The notes under the pieces are model-generated. The model saw nothing but the letters and a program-made list of their open reading frames with translations. It was not told the DNA's origin and did no database searches. The position numbers and the translations under genes are program-made. 64,000 bases of DNA, taken from Streptomyces sp. NRRL S-350 (lineage in GTDB: Bacteria > Actinomycetota > Actinomycetes > Streptomycetales > Streptomycetaceae). Positions 44,144 to 53,605 of this stretch are shown in pieces. Positions within the stretch are counted from its first letter, which is position 1, and each line of letters opens with the position of its first letter. The stretch covers positions 24,125-88,124 of the forward strand of contig NZ_JOHO01000028.1 in NCBI RefSeq assembly GCF_000719705.1, read 5' to 3'.

Positions 44144-44159
44144 CGCTCCGCCCGTACGC

Positions 44160-44196
44160 CGCTGCCCGGCGCCCCCTCGTGGGGTGCCGGGCAGCG
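44160..44196 (+). terminator. hairpin terminator of fabG-fabI
   Basis: CGCTGCCCGGC-GCCCC (44160-44175) pairs with 44181-44196 with one G-U pair and a 5-nt loop. It starts 16 nt after the stop. Confidence 0.9.
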
Positions 44197-44251
44197 GCGT
44201 TCTGCGGAAGCCCCCGGTGGTTCGCGTCCGCGTGCCCGGGGCCCTCGGCGT

Positions 44252-44926
44252 TCACGCCTCGGCGGTGGCGCAGGCTCCGATGGCACGGCCGGCCTCGACC
44301 GAGGCGCGCTGGGCGTCGCCCGCCCGGATGGCGTCCAGGATGGTGTCGTGGCCGATGTAGCGCTCGGCGATCAGTTCGGGGCCGACGTCGTGCCGCAGGT
44401 GCGCGCGGGTGACCTCGCCGAGGTCGGCGTAGACGGCGAGCAGGACGTCGTTGTGGGCGGCGGCCACCACGGCCTGGTGGAAGGCGGCGTCGGCCTGGAC
44501 GAAGTCCTCGGCGTCGCCGGAGTGCCAGGCGGCCTCACGGCGGGCCAGGGCGCCGTCCAGCAGCTCCAGGTCACGGGCGGTGCGGCGGTGGGCGGCCAGG
44601 CCTGCCGCCGAGGTCTCCAGGGCGGCCCGCAGCTCGGCGACCTGCGCCTGGTCGGCGTCGGCGAAGCGGCGGTGCATCACCCCGGCCAGCTCGCTGGTGG
44701 CCAGCACGTAGGTGCCGGAGCCCTGGCGGATGTCGAGCAGGCCGTTGTGCGCGAGCGCGCGGACGGCCTCGCGGACGGTGTTGCGGGCGACGCCGAGCTG
44801 CTCGACCAGGGCGGCCTCGGTGGGGATGCGCGAACCGACCGCCCACTCCCCGGACGTGATCTGGGCGCGCAGCTGGGCGATCACCTGGTCGGACAGCGGG
44901 GTGCGCCTCGGCGAGGACAGCGCCAC
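44252..44926 (-). CDS. GntR-family regulator, FadR/FCD subfamily
   Basis: The 224-residue protein has a GntR winged helix (LSDQVIAQLRAQITSGEWAVGSRIPTEAALVEQLGVARNTVREAVRALAHNGLLDIRQGSGTYV shape) and a C-terminal FCD all-helical ligand domain (LRAALETSAAGLAAHR, ADAAFHQAVVAAAHNDVL, HDTILDAIRAGDAQRA). The conserved FCD His and Asp positions are present, implying a metal-carboxylate ligand site. GTG 44926 has AGGAGT upstream. It is divergent from an MFS transporter with a palindrome on the transporter's -10, so it most likely represses that transporter. Confidence 0.9.
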   Translation of the reverse strand: MALSSPRRTPLSDQVIAQLRAQITSGEWAVGSRIPTEAALVEQLGVARNTVREAVRALAHNGLLDIRQGSGTYVLATSELAGVMHRRFADADQAQVAELRAALETSAAGLAAHRRTARDLELLDGALARREAAWHSGDAEDFVQADAAFHQAVVAAAHNDVLLAVYADLGEVTRAHLRHDVGPELIAERYIGHDTILDAIRAGDAQRASVEAGRAIGACATAEA

Positions 44927-45028
44927 GGGGACTCCTAGCGAGTGCGGCTCGGGTGGGGCCTGGGTGGAAGGTGGCCGGTGGATGAACGGTCGGCACATCA
45001 TGCCAATTCCGAGGTGCGTCAATTCATC

Positions 45029-45045
45029 CCATCATTCTATGATGG
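45029..45045. promoter_or_regulatory. operator overlapping the -10 of the MFS transporter
   Basis: CCATCATTCTATGATGG is a perfect 7-3-7 inverted repeat. It overlaps TATGAT (45038-45043), a near-consensus -10 ending 7 nt before ATG 45051. Its placement between a divergent FCD regulator and transporter is that of the regulator's own operator. Confidence 0.65.
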
Positions 45046-45050
45046 CCCAC

Positions 45051-46382
45051 ATGCCCGCAGCAGAGACCACCGCTTCCGCGCGGAACGGGGCCCGGCCGCA
45101 GACCGAGCGGCCCGCCGTCCCCGCCCCTTCCGCCCCCTCGAACCCGGCCCGCCCCGCCAGGTACCTGGCCTGGCTGTTCGCCGTCGCGATCGCCGCCGCC
45201 GCCTTCAACCTGCGCCCCGTGGTCACCAGCCTCGGACCGCTGCTCGACCAGGTCCGCGCCGACCTCGGGATGAACCCGACCCTCGCCGGGCTGCTCACCG
45301 CCGTACCGTCGCTGTGCTTCGCGCTGTTCGGCTTCGCCGCCCCGGTGGCGGCCCGCCGGTTCGGCCCGATCGCGGTGGTCACCGCGGGCATGGCCGCCAT
45401 CACCGCGGGCGTGCTGGCCCGCTCCTTCGCCGGCGGCACCGCGGTGTTCCTGCTGCTGACCGCGCTCGCGCTGGCCGGCGTGGCGGTCTCCAACGTGCTG
45501 CTGCCGGTGGTCATCAAGCGGTACTTCCCGGAGAAGGTCGGGCCGATGATCGGCCTGTACTCGATGGCGCTGTCCGCCGGCACCGCCCTGGCCGCGCTGG
45601 TCAGCGTGCCGTTGACCGACGCGCTCGGCGGCGACTGGCGCCCCGGCCTCGGCGTCTGGGCCGGCCTGGGCGCGCTCGCCCTGGTGCTCTGGCTGCCGCT
45701 GCTGATCGCCAAGCGCGAGCGCGGCGGACGGGCGGCGGCCGCCGCCGCCACCCCGGCCAGGCTGCCGATCACCCGCAGCCGTACGGCCTGGGCCCTGGCC
45801 TGCTTCTTCGGCCTCCAGGCCACCGGCGCGTACGTGGTGATGGGCTGGCTGCCGAAGATCTTCCAGGACGCCGGTGTCGACAAGGGCACCTCCGGGGCGC
45901 TGCTCGCGGTCACCATGGTGATCGGCGTGCCGGTCTCCTTCGTGCTGCCCAGCCTGGCCGCCCGCCGCGGCGACCAGCGGCTGTTCGTCGTGGTGCTGGC
46001 CTGCTGCGGCATCGCCGGGTACGCCGGTCTGGCGCTGGCCCCGGCCGGGGCGCCGTGGGTCTGGTCGGCCCTGGTGGGCCTGTCCAACTGCGCGTTCCCG
46101 CTGGTGCTGACCATGATCGGGCTCCGGGCCCGGACCGCGGGCGGGGTGGCGCAGCTGTCCGTCTTCGCGCAGGGCGTCGGGTACCTGATGTCCGTCGTGG
46201 GCCTGGTCCTGATCGGCCCGATCTACCAGATCACCGGCGAGTGGTACTGGCCGCTGGGCTTCCTCGCGCTGCTGCTGGTGCCGCAGATGCTGTTCGGGCT
46301 GCGGGCCGCGCGGCCCCGGTACATCGAGGACGAGGCCGTCCACCCGGCCGTCCACCCGGCGGAGCAGTCGGCCGGGGCCTGA
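45051..46382 (+). CDS. MFS transporter, CynX/NimT-like
   Basis: The 443-residue protein has 12 predicted helices after a Pro/Ala-rich N-terminus. Signatures of the cyanate/nitroimidazole (CynX/NimT) branch include FNLRPVVTSLGPLLDQVRADLGMN at the first helix and ARRFGPIAVVTAGMAAITAGVLARS after the second. ATG 45051 is 7 nt from TATGAT, a probable leaderless start; upstream ATGs at 45039 and 45042 lie in the promoter. A 40-residue SGM_5486-like protein follows. Substrate unknown; a small organic anion would fit the FCD regulator. Confidence 0.88.
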   Translation: MPAAETTASARNGARPQTERPAVPAPSAPSNPARPARYLAWLFAVAIAAAAFNLRPVVTSLGPLLDQVRADLGMNPTLAGLLTAVPSLCFALFGFAAPVAARRFGPIAVVTAGMAAITAGVLARSFAGGTAVFLLLTALALAGVAVSNVLLPVVIKRYFPEKVGPMIGLYSMALSAGTALAALVSVPLTDALGGDWRPGLGVWAGLGALALVLWLPLLIAKRERGGRAAAAAATPARLPITRSRTAWALACFFGLQATGAYVVMGWLPKIFQDAGVDKGTSGALLAVTMVIGVPVSFVLPSLAARRGDQRLFVVVLACCGIAGYAGLALAPAGAPWVWSALVGLSNCAFPLVLTMIGLRARTAGGVAQLSVFAQGVGYLMSVVGLVLIGPIYQITGEWYWPLGFLALLLVPQMLFGLRAARPRYIEDEAVHPAVHPAEQSAGA

Positions 46383-46546
46383 CCCCGACACGGCGGCCGG
46401 CGGTCCGCGCGCACGCCCGCGGGCCTGCGCGCGGGGGCCGAAGCGCCCCGGCGGGAGGCCGGCGCCAAGGCGGAGAAGGTCAAGCCCCGGCCAAGACGGC
46501 GGGGCCACCCCGAGGCGGGCGCGTTCGGGATGGGAGAATTCCCGAC

Positions 46547-46669
46547 ATGCCCGTTCTCGACCCCAATCCGACCGACGGCCGCAAGCAACTCGGCCGTATC
46601 GCCCTCGCCTTCGCCGCCATCGTGGTGCTGGTGGCGGTCATCGCCTCTGTCGCCACCTCGATGGGCTGA
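46547..46669 (+). CDS. SGM_5486-like transporter-associated microprotein
   Basis: The 40-residue protein MPVLDPNPTDGRKQLGRIAL... has a short polar start with the conserved MPVLDPNP motif and one transmembrane helix (LAFAAIVVLVAVIASVATSM). It resembles the SGM_5486 family of about 40 residues found next to MFS transporters in streptomycetes. GGGAG lies 10 nt before the ATG. It starts 164 nt after the MFS gene and ends before a terminator. It may stabilise or modulate the transporter; that is inferred from position only. Confidence 0.72.
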   Translation: MPVLDPNPTDGRKQLGRIALAFAAIVVLVAVIASVATSMG

Positions 46670-46742
46670 CGGCCGACCGTCCGCCGCCCGCCGCCCCCGG
46701 TGGACGGAGCGTGACGGCACCCGCCACCCCTGGGAGTGGCAG

Positions 46743-46769
46743 CGCCCGGGAGCATCGCGCCCCCGGGCG
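46743..46769 (+). terminator. terminator with T-tract after the microprotein gene
   Basis: CGCCCGGG (46743-46750) pairs with CCCGGGCG (46762-46769), followed by GCTTTTCT. This is one of the few intrinsic-type terminators with a T-run in the window. Confidence 0.72.
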
Positions 46770-46793
46770 GCTTTTCTGCCAAGCTTGCTGGGT

Positions 46794-47321
46794 ATGAGCG
46801 CCGACACGCCCCGCAGGATCATCGTTCTCCGCCATGCCAAGGCCGACTGGCCGGACGGCGTCGACGACCACGAGCGGCCGCTGGCCGACCGGGGCCGCCA
46901 CCAGGCCCCGGACGCCGGCCGCTGGCTGGTCGACTCCGGCATCAACCCCGACTACGTGCTCTGCTCCACCGCCCTGCGCACCCGCGAGACGTGGAAGCTG
47001 GCCGCGCACGAGCTGCCCAAGCGGGCCCGCAGGACCGTGTACGAGGACCGGATCTACGAGGCCAGCCCCGGTGAGATCATCGCCGTGCTCCAGGAGACCC
47101 CGGAGGAGTTCTCGGACGTGGTGCTGGTCGGCCACAACCCGGGTGTGCTGGGGCTGACCCAGGTGCTGGCGGGGGACGCGGGCGACCGGGACGCGCTGGA
47201 GCGGCTGCGCCTCGGCGGCTTCCCGACGGCGGCGATCGCGGTGCTCAGCTTCAGCGGCTCGTGGAAGGGCGTCGAGCCCGGGGTGGCCCAGCTGGTCTCG
47301 TACCACACGCCGCAGGACTGA
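46794..47321 (+). CDS. SixA-type histidine phosphatase
   Basis: The 175-residue protein belongs to the histidine phosphatase (RHG) superfamily. The catalytic RHxK-like motif is IIVLRHAKADW (residues ~9-19), the second Arg is in STALRTRETW and the second His in LVGHNPGVLGLTQVL. SixA removes phosphate from phosphohistidine proteins such as HPt domains or PTSNtr; the target here is unknown. No ribosome site is evident before ATG 46794. It converges on serB with a shared terminator. Confidence 0.9.
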   Translation: MSADTPRRIIVLRHAKADWPDGVDDHERPLADRGRHQAPDAGRWLVDSGINPDYVLCSTALRTRETWKLAAHELPKRARRTVYEDRIYEASPGEIIAVLQETPEEFSDVVLVGHNPGVLGLTQVLAGDAGDRDALERLRLGGFPTAAIAVLSFSGSWKGVEPGVAQLVSYHTPQD

Positions 47322-47330
47322 CCCGGAGCA

Positions 47331-47372
47331 CGGGCGAGGGGCGCGCGGATCCGTCCGCGCGCCCCTCGCCCG
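47331..47372. terminator. bidirectional terminator between sixA-like gene and serB
   Basis: A perfect 19-bp stem (47331-47349 with 47354-47372) with a 4-nt loop TCCG lies in the gap between the two convergent genes. Confidence 0.92.
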
Positions 47373-47413
47373 CGTCCGGGGCCCTCCTCGGGCGGGCCCC
47401 GGCGGGAGGTCCG

Positions 47414-48670
47414 TCACTCGGTGGGGGTGCCGTGCAGCACGTCGGCCGCCTCGACCTCCTCACGGGTGATGCCCAGCAGGTACAGCACGGTGTCCAGGAA
47501 CGGCACGTTCACCGCGGTGTCGGCGGCCTCGCGCACCACCGGCTTGGCGTTGAACGCCACCCCGAGCCCGGCCGCGTTCAGCATGTCCAGGTCGTTGGCG
47601 CCGTCGCCGATCGCCACCGTCTGCTCCAGCGGCACCTTCGCCTGCTCGGCGAAGCGGGCCAGCCAGCGGGCCTTGCCCGCGCGGTCCACGATCTCGCCGA
47701 CCACCCGGCCGGTGAACCTGCCGTCCACCACCTCCAGGGTGTTGGCGGCCGCGAAGTCCAGCCCCAGCTGCTCCACCAGGTGGTCGGTGACCTGGGTGAA
47801 CCCGCCGGACACCACCGCGACCTGGAAACCGAGGCGTTGCAGCGTACGGATCAGGGTGCGCGCACCCGGCGTGAAGCGGACCTCCGCCCGCACCTTCTCC
47901 GTCACCGAGGCGTCCAGCCCGGCGAGCAGCGCCACCCGGGCCCGCAGCGACTCGGCGAAGTCCAGCTCGCCGCGCATCGCCGCCGCCGTCACCTCGGCGA
48001 CCCGCTCCTCGCAGCCCGCGTGGGCGGCGAACAGCTCGATCACCTCGTCCTGGATGAGCGTGGAGTCGACGTCCATGACCACCAGGCGCTTGGCCCGGCG
48101 CTCCAGACCGGCCGCCACCACCGCGACGTCCACCCGCTGGGTGGCCGCCTCCTGGGCCAGCTCGGCCCGCAGCTCGTCGGTGGCCACACCGGAGACGGCC
48201 AGTTCGACCGCCGTCACCGGGTACTTGGCGAGTCGGAAGACCCGGTCGATGTTGCCGCCCGCCGCCGTGATCCGGGAGGTCAGCGCGGAGACCGCGGCGG
48301 CGGTCAGCGGATGGCCGAGCACCGTGACGTGGGAACGGCCCTCACGGCGGGGCCGGTTGTCGCCGATGCCGGAGAGGATCTCGGCCTGGAGCTTCTGCTC
48401 GTCGGCCCAGCGGTGGACGGTGGCCCGCAGACCGCCCTCGGCGCCGGGGGCCGAGGGCGGGGTGACCAGGGCGCACAGGGTGATGCGGCCACGGGTCACG
48501 ACCTGCTCGATGTCGATGACGTCGACGCCGAAGCCGGCCAGCGTCGCGAAGAGGCCGGCAGTGATGCCGGGACGGTCCTTGCCGAACACCTTGACGAGCA
48601 GGGTGCGCTCGTCCGCGGTCCGGTGCTGGGCGGCGGGGAGGGGCTCAGCGGCCAGGGGCGATGCGTTCAT
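47414..48670 (-). CDS. serB: phosphoserine phosphatase with N-terminal ACT domains
   Basis: The 418-residue protein has two ACT-like regulatory domains (LLVKVFGKDRPGITAGLFATLAGFGVDVIDIEQ; SHVTVLGHPLTAAAVSALTSRITAAGGNIDRVFRLAKYPV) and a HAD phosphatase: LVVMDVDSTLIQDE (nucleophile Asp200, acid Asp202), VSGGF and AIGDGANDLDML. It completes serine synthesis from 3-phosphoglycerate and should be sensitive to serine through the ACT domains. ATG 48670 has GGGAGG 4 nt upstream. It is divergent from the FHA-ABC gene. Confidence 0.94.
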   Translation of the reverse strand: MNASPLAAEPLPAAQHRTADERTLLVKVFGKDRPGITAGLFATLAGFGVDVIDIEQVVTRGRITLCALVTPPSAPGAEGGLRATVHRWADEQKLQAEILSGIGDNRPRREGRSHVTVLGHPLTAAAVSALTSRITAAGGNIDRVFRLAKYPVTAVELAVSGVATDELRAELAQEAATQRVDVAVVAAGLERRAKRLVVMDVDSTLIQDEVIELFAAHAGCEERVAEVTAAAMRGELDFAESLRARVALLAGLDASVTEKVRAEVRFTPGARTLIRTLQRLGFQVAVVSGGFTQVTDHLVEQLGLDFAAANTLEVVDGRFTGRVVGEIVDRAGKARWLARFAEQAKVPLEQTVAIGDGANDLDMLNAAGLGVAFNAKPVVREAADTAVNVPFLDTVLYLLGITREEVEAADVLHGTPTE

Positions 48671-48891
48671 GGTGCCTCCCACGCTACCCGTCGCCCGGTC
48701 GGCCGAGGGCACCTGTCCCACCTCGCGGGACGCCGCGGCCCGGGCTCCGGTAGCAGCCTGGTCACAGTCACCCGGGCCGACTTTCGTCGGCGGTCGGCGG
48801 GCTGGAATGATTCCCCCCGTCAGTCGCAGGAACAGCACACCCCCGGCCGGGGGCACAATTCGGGGGACCGAGAGAGCGGGGCAGGCGAGCA

Positions 48892-51486
48892 GTGCCGCAA
48901 CTCGTCATTGATATCAACGGACAGCAGCGGACCCTGGAGCCCGGGCGGTCCTACACCATCGGGCGCAACCCGCAGTCGGACTTCCCGTTCGACGACGCCA
49001 GGGTCTCCTGGCACCACGGGACCATCAGCTTCAACGGCAGCGGTTGGCTGCTGGACGACCACGGCAGCACCAACGGCACGTACGTGGCCGGAGCCCGCAC
49101 CCTGCAGGCCCAGCTGTTCCCCGGCGCCGTGGTCAACCTGGGCAACCCGGAGAACGGCCCCCGGCTCGGCTTCTCCGCGCCCGCCCACGCGGCCGCCCCG
49201 CAGGCCGCCCCGATCCACGAGGCCGCCACCGGCCGCGCCCCGGTGCCCACGCCCCAGCCGCCCGGCCCACAGCAGGGCTGGCCGCAGCCGGACCCGTACC
49301 AGCAGCCGCAGCAGGCCTGGCCGGGCCAGCCGCAGGCTCAGCAGCCTTTCCCGCAGCAGCAGTACGCGCCGCCGCAGCCCCAGCAGGGCGGCTTCCCGCA
49401 GGACCAGGGCTTCCCGCAGCAGCAGGGCTTCCAGCCCCCGCCGCAGCACGGTGGCGGCGGCCCGCAGCCGACCATCATCCGCAACCTGACCTCCTCGATG
49501 CGCACCGCCCGGATCGGTCGCGCGCTCGACAACGACATCGTGGTGTCCGACCTCCAGGTCTCCCGCCACCACGCCGAGCTGCGCCAGCTCCCGGACGGCC
49601 GCTACGAGATCGTCGACCTCGGCAGCCACAACGGCATCTTCCTCAACGGCCAGCGGGTTCAGCGTCAGCTGATGGGGCCGCAGGACCGCCTGACCGTCGG
49701 CCACTCCAGCTTCGTGCTGGTCGGCGACCAGCTGCAGGAGTTCGTCGACACCGGCGCGGTCTCCTTCTCCGCCCGCCACCTGACCGTCGAGGTCGAGCAC
49801 AAGGGCGGCAAGAAGGTCCTGCTCAACGACGTCAGCTTCGGCGTCCCGGAGAAGTCCCTGGTCGCGGTCATCGGCCCGTCCGGCTCCGGCAAGTCCACCC
49901 TGCTGCGCGCCCTCACCGGCTACCGCCCGGCCGACCGCGGCGAGGTGCTGTACGACGGGCGCAACCTGTACAAGCAGTTCGCCGAACTCCGCTCGCGCAT
50001 CGGCCTGGTGCCGCAGTCCGAGATCCTGCACCGCGAACTCACCGTCCGCTCCGGCCTCAAGTACGCGGCCCAGCTGCGCTTCCCCGGCGACACCGAGGCG
50101 CGCGAGCGCGCCGCCCGGATCGACGAGGTGCTGTACGAGCTGCGCCTGGACAAGCGCGCCGACAACAAGATCACGGCGCTCTCGGGCGGCCAGCAGAAGC
50201 GCGTGTCCGTCGCCCTGGAGCTGCTCACCAAGCCGTCGCTGATCTTCCTGGACGAGCCCACCTCGGGCCTCGACCCGGGCATGGACCGCGAGGTCATGCA
50301 GATGCTGCGCGGCCTCGCCGACGACGGCCGCACCATCCTGGTCGTCACCCACTCGGTGGCCGAACTCGCGCTCTGCGACCGGCTGCTGGTGATGGCGCCG
50401 GGCGGCTCGGTGGCCTACTTCGGGCCGCCGGACGAGGCACTGCACTTCTTCGGGTACGAGACCTGGGCGGACGTCTTCCAGGCCTTCGAGAACTACCCGG
50501 ACCACGACTGGGCCGGCCGCTACCGCGGCTCCGTGCACTACCAGCAGTACTCCGCCCCCACCGTGGAGGCGGGCGAGGTCCAGCACGTGCAGGTGGCCCA
50601 GGAGGCCGTCAAGCCGCCGAAGCCGCAGAGCTGGGGCTCCCAGCTGTGGACGCTGATGCGGCGCTACATGTCCGTACTGGCCTCGGACCGGGGCTTCCTC
50701 GCCCTGTCGGTGCTGCTGCCGGCGGTCATCGGCGCGGTCAGCGTGCTGATCCCCAACGAACCGGGGCTCGCGCCCAACCCGAAGACGCAGCTCCACCTGA
50801 ACAGCGGCGCCGCGACGATCATGCTGATCCTGGCGATCGGGGCCTGCTTCTCCGGAGCGGCCAACTCGGTCCGCGAGTTGATCAAGGAACGGGCGATCTA
50901 CGAGCGAGAACGAGCCACCGGGCTCTCCCGCTCGGCGTACATGATGTCCAAGATCATCGTGCTGGGCTTCTTCAGCGTGATCCAGGGCGCCATCATCTCC
51001 GCCGTCGGCTTCCTGCCGCGCAAGCTGCCCGAGCACGGCCTGATCGTCAAGAACCTGCCGATCATCGAGATGACCGTCGGCATGATCCTGCTGAGCTTCG
51101 CCGCGATGATGTTCGGCCTGATGATCTCCGCGCTCGTGAAGACCGCCGAGAAGACCATGCCACTGCTGGTCATGTTCGCCATCGTCCAGGTCGTCTTCAC
51201 CGGCTGCCTCTTCCAGATCTTCGGCAAGCCCGGCCTGGAGCAGGTCGCCTGGCTGATGCCGGCCCGCTGGGGCACCGGCATCGTGTCCACCACGCTCGAC
51301 CTGTCCACGCTCATGGGCCCCTGGAACAAGGACTTCCAGCACCCGAACTACGACCCGCTCTGGAAGCACTCGGTGGCCCAGTGGGCGATCGACGCGGGCG
51401 TGCTGATCGTGATCTCCGTCCTCATCGGCGTCCTCGTCACCCGGCTCCAGCGCCGGCACGAGCCCGAGGTCATGCAGAAGGGCTGA
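48892..51486 (+). CDS. FHA-domain ABC transporter (ABC-2 type, Rv1747-like)
   Basis: The 864-residue half-transporter has an FHA domain (~20-90: [30 protein letters not shown]), a Gln/Pro-rich linker (~105-195), a second FHA domain ([32 protein letters not shown]), an ABC domain ([36 protein letters not shown]) and an ABC-2 membrane domain with about six helices. The order matches mycobacterial Rv1747, a cell-wall lipid exporter regulated by Ser/Thr kinases through its FHA domains. GTG 48892; a weak AGGCGA precedes it. Monocistronic. Confidence 0.92.
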   Translation: MPQLVIDINGQQRTLEPGRSYTIGRNPQSDFPFDDARVSWHHGTISFNGSGWLLDDHGSTNGTYVAGARTLQAQLFPGAVVNLGNPENGPRLGFSAPAHAAAPQAAPIHEAATGRAPVPTPQPPGPQQGWPQPDPYQQPQQAWPGQPQAQQPFPQQQYAPPQPQQGGFPQDQGFPQQQGFQPPPQHGGGGPQPTIIRNLTSSMRTARIGRALDNDIVVSDLQVSRHHAELRQLPDGRYEIVDLGSHNGIFLNGQRVQRQLMGPQDRLTVGHSSFVLVGDQLQEFVDTGAVSFSARHLTVEVEHKGGKKVLLNDVSFGVPEKSLVAVIGPSGSGKSTLLRALTGYRPADRGEVLYDGRNLYKQFAELRSRIGLVPQSEILHRELTVRSGLKYAAQLRFPGDTEARERAARIDEVLYELRLDKRADNKITALSGGQQKRVSVALELLTKPSLIFLDEPTSGLDPGMDREVMQMLRGLADDGRTILVVTHSVAELALCDRLLVMAPGGSVAYFGPPDEALHFFGYETWADVFQAFENYPDHDWAGRYRGSVHYQQYSAPTVEAGEVQHVQVAQEAVKPPKPQSWGSQLWTLMRRYMSVLASDRGFLALSVLLPAVIGAVSVLIPNEPGLAPNPKTQLHLNSGAATIMLILAIGACFSGAANSVRELIKERAIYERERATGLSRSAYMMSKIIVLGFFSVIQGAIISAVGFLPRKLPEHGLIVKNLPIIEMTVGMILLSFAAMMFGLMISALVKTAEKTMPLLVMFAIVQVVFTGCLFQIFGKPGLEQVAWLMPARWGTGIVSTTLDLSTLMGPWNKDFQHPNYDPLWKHSVAQWAIDAGVLIVISVLIGVLVTRLQRRHEPEVMQKG

Positions 51487-51502
51487 CACCAGGCTGCTGA
51501 CG

Positions 51503-51540
51503 GAAGGGCGGCTCTCCCCACGAGGGGAGGGCCGCCCTTC
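51503..51540 (+). terminator. hairpin terminator after the FHA-ABC gene
   Basis: GAAGGGCGGC-T-CTCCCC (51503-51519) pairs with GGGGAG-G-GCCGCCCTTC (51524-51540) around a 4-nt loop, with a single T-G mismatch. It begins 16 nt after the stop. Confidence 0.9.
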
Positions 51541-51675
51541 GGCGTCGGGAGCCCGGCGGGTCGTCGGAGGTGCGGTGCGGCGCGTCGTGGGACCAGCGGC
51601 CTAGGTCCCCGGACCTGCTCCCCGCGCGGCCGAGGGCGGACGCGACCGCCGCGGCCACAGCGGTACGTTGGCGGT

Positions 51676-52884
51676 ATGCCCAGCGCCACCGACACCACCG
51701 GAGACCGCCCGGCCCACCAGGGCCCCCTGCCCGCCTGCGACCCCTGCCTGGCCGGGATCGAGGCCGTCAGCCAGGCACTGCTCGCCATGAGCAGGCACCT
51801 GGAGGTCCGCGAGGTGCTGCGCCGCATCACCGCCTCCGCCCGCGAACTGCTCGGCGCCGAGTACGCGGCCCTGGGCGTGCCCGACGACCACGGCGGCTTC
51901 GCCCAGTTCGTGGTCGACGGCGTCACCGACGAGCAGTGGCGGGCGATCGGCCCGCTGCCCCGCCAGCACGGCGTGCTCGCCGCGATGCTGCACGAGACCG
52001 GCCCCACCCGCCTTGCCGACGTCCGCCGGGCGCCCGCCTTCGGCGGCTGGCCCGCCGCCCACCCGGAGATGGACGCCTTCCTCGGCATGCCCATCCTGGA
52101 CACCGACGCGGCCGACGACGAACCGCGCGTGCTGGGCGTCGTCTTCCTCGCCAACAAGAACGGCGGCGGCCTGTTCACCGACCACGACGAGGAACTGCTG
52201 CGCATCCTCGCCGCGCACGCCGCCCTCGCCCTGTCCAACGCCCGGCTCTACGAGCGCAGCCGCGAACTCACCCTGGCCGGCGAGCGCGCCCGGATCGCCC
52301 ACGACCTGCACGACGCCGTCTCACAGAAGCTCTTCTCGCTCCGCCTGACCGCCAACGCCGCCGCCAAGCTCGTCGACCGCGACCCGGCCCGGGCCCGCGC
52401 CGAACTCGCCGAGGTCGCCCGGCTCGCCGCCGAGGCCGCCGACGAACTGCGCGCCGTCGTGGTGGAGCTGCGCCCGGCCGCGCTGGAGGAGGACGGGCTG
52501 AGCGCCACCCTCGCCTCCCAGGTCCAGGTCCTCGACCGCGCGCACACCGCCGACGTCGCCTTCGCCGCCGACGGCGTCCGCGCCCTGCCGCCCGCCCAGG
52601 AGGCCGCGCTGCTGCGCGTCGCCCAGGAGGCACTGCACAACGCGCTGCGCCACTCCGACGCCCGCCGGGTCGCCGTCACCCTGGCCGGGACGCCCGCACG
52701 CGGGGCCGTGCTCCGGGTGCGCGACGACGGGCGCGGCTTCGACCCCGAATCCGTCCGTCGGGCCGGCCGCCACCTCGGCCTCGCCTCGATGCGCGACCGC
52801 GCGGCCGCCGTCGGCGGCACGCTCACCCTGGAGTCGGCCCCCGGCCGGGGGACGCTCGTCGAGATGGAGGTCCCCGGTGCCTGA
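51676..52884 (+). CDS. GAF-domain sensor histidine kinase (NarL-family partner)
   Basis: The 402-residue protein has a GAF domain (~40-195), a HisKA_3 dimerisation segment with ARIAHDLHDAVSQKLFSLRL (phospho-His 209) and a HATPase_c domain (EALHNALRHSDARRVAVTL, VRDDGRGFDPE, GLASMRDRAAAVGG). There is no transmembrane helix, so it senses a cytoplasmic signal. N-terminal cysteines in ACDPC might bind metal or redox signals. ATG 51676 lies 6 nt after TACGTT, a probable leaderless start. It overlaps the response regulator gene by 8 nt. Confidence 0.92.
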   Translation: MPSATDTTGDRPAHQGPLPACDPCLAGIEAVSQALLAMSRHLEVREVLRRITASARELLGAEYAALGVPDDHGGFAQFVVDGVTDEQWRAIGPLPRQHGVLAAMLHETGPTRLADVRRAPAFGGWPAAHPEMDAFLGMPILDTDAADDEPRVLGVVFLANKNGGGLFTDHDEELLRILAAHAALALSNARLYERSRELTLAGERARIAHDLHDAVSQKLFSLRLTANAAAKLVDRDPARARAELAEVARLAAEAADELRAVVVELRPAALEEDGLSATLASQVQVLDRAHTADVAFAADGVRALPPAQEAALLRVAQEALHNALRHSDARRVAVTLAGTPARGAVLRVRDDGRGFDPESVRRAGRHLGLASMRDRAAAVGGTLTLESAPGRGTLVEMEVPGA

Positions 52885-53545
52885 GAGCACACCGTCGATC
52901 CGCGTCCTGCTGGTCGACGACCACCAGGTGGTCCGGCGCGGACTGCGCACCTTCCTGGAGGTCCAGGACGACATCGAGGTCGTCGGGGAGGCCGCCGACG
53001 GGGCGGAAGGCGTCGAGCGCGCCCGCGCACTCGACCCCGACGTCGTCCTGATGGACCTCAAGATGCCGGGCGTCGACGGGATCGAGGCGCTGCGCACGCT
53101 CAAGGGCGAAGGCAGCCGGGCCCGGATCCTGATCGTCACCAGCTTCACCGAGCACCGCACCATGGTCCCCGCGCTGCGGGCCGGCGCCGCCGGGTACGTC
53201 TACAAGGACGTGGACCCGGAGGCGCTGGCCGGCGCGATCCGCTCGGTGCACGCGGGCCACGTGCTGCTCCAGCCCGAGCTGGCCGAAGCCCTGCTCTCCG
53301 ACGAGGGCCCGCGCGCACCGCAGGGCCGCGGCGGCACCCTCACCGAGCGCGAGCGCGAGGTGCTCGGCCACATCGCCGACGGCCGCTCCAACCGGGAGAT
53401 CGCGCGCAGCCTGCACCTGTCGGAGAAGACGGTGAAGACCCACGTCTCCAACATCCTGATGAAGCTGGACGTCGCCGACCGGACCCAGGCCGCGCTCTGG
53501 GCCGTCCGCAACGGCGAGGCCCGGGAGGCCGCCTCCGGCGGCTGA
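52877..53545 (+). CDS. NarL/FixJ-family response regulator
   Basis: The 222-residue protein has a receiver domain (VLLVDDHQVVRRGLRTFLE, phospho-Asp60 in VVLMDLKMPG, Thr in IVTSFTEH, Lys in YVYKD) and a LuxR-type HTH (LTEREREVLGHIADGRSNREIARSLHLSEKTVKTHVSNILMKL). It is the partner of the kinase, whose gene it overlaps. Targets unknown; the adjacent FHA-ABC exporter is an obvious candidate but is separated from the pair by a terminator. Confidence 0.94.
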   Translation: MPESTPSIRVLLVDDHQVVRRGLRTFLEVQDDIEVVGEAADGAEGVERARALDPDVVLMDLKMPGVDGIEALRTLKGEGSRARILIVTSFTEHRTMVPALRAGAAGYVYKDVDPEALAGAIRSVHAGHVLLQPELAEALLSDEGPRAPQGRGGTLTEREREVLGHIADGRSNREIARSLHLSEKTVKTHVSNILMKLDVADRTQAALWAVRNGEAREAASGG

Positions 53546-53605
53546 CGGAGTGTCAGTGCCCTGTGCAAGGGTGAGCGCTGACACCGCACCGAAGAGGGGG
53601 GCGCC

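Noticed and set aside
45039..45050. In-frame ATG codons upstream of the MFS start
   Set aside because: They lie inside the operator and the TATGAT -10, so they would not be transcribed as coding sequence from this promoter.
48761..48771. GTCAC-A-GTCAC as a response-regulator site upstream of the FHA-ABC gene
   Set aside because: The spacing of one base does not fit the N6 direct-repeat pattern of OmpR-type sites; probably chance.
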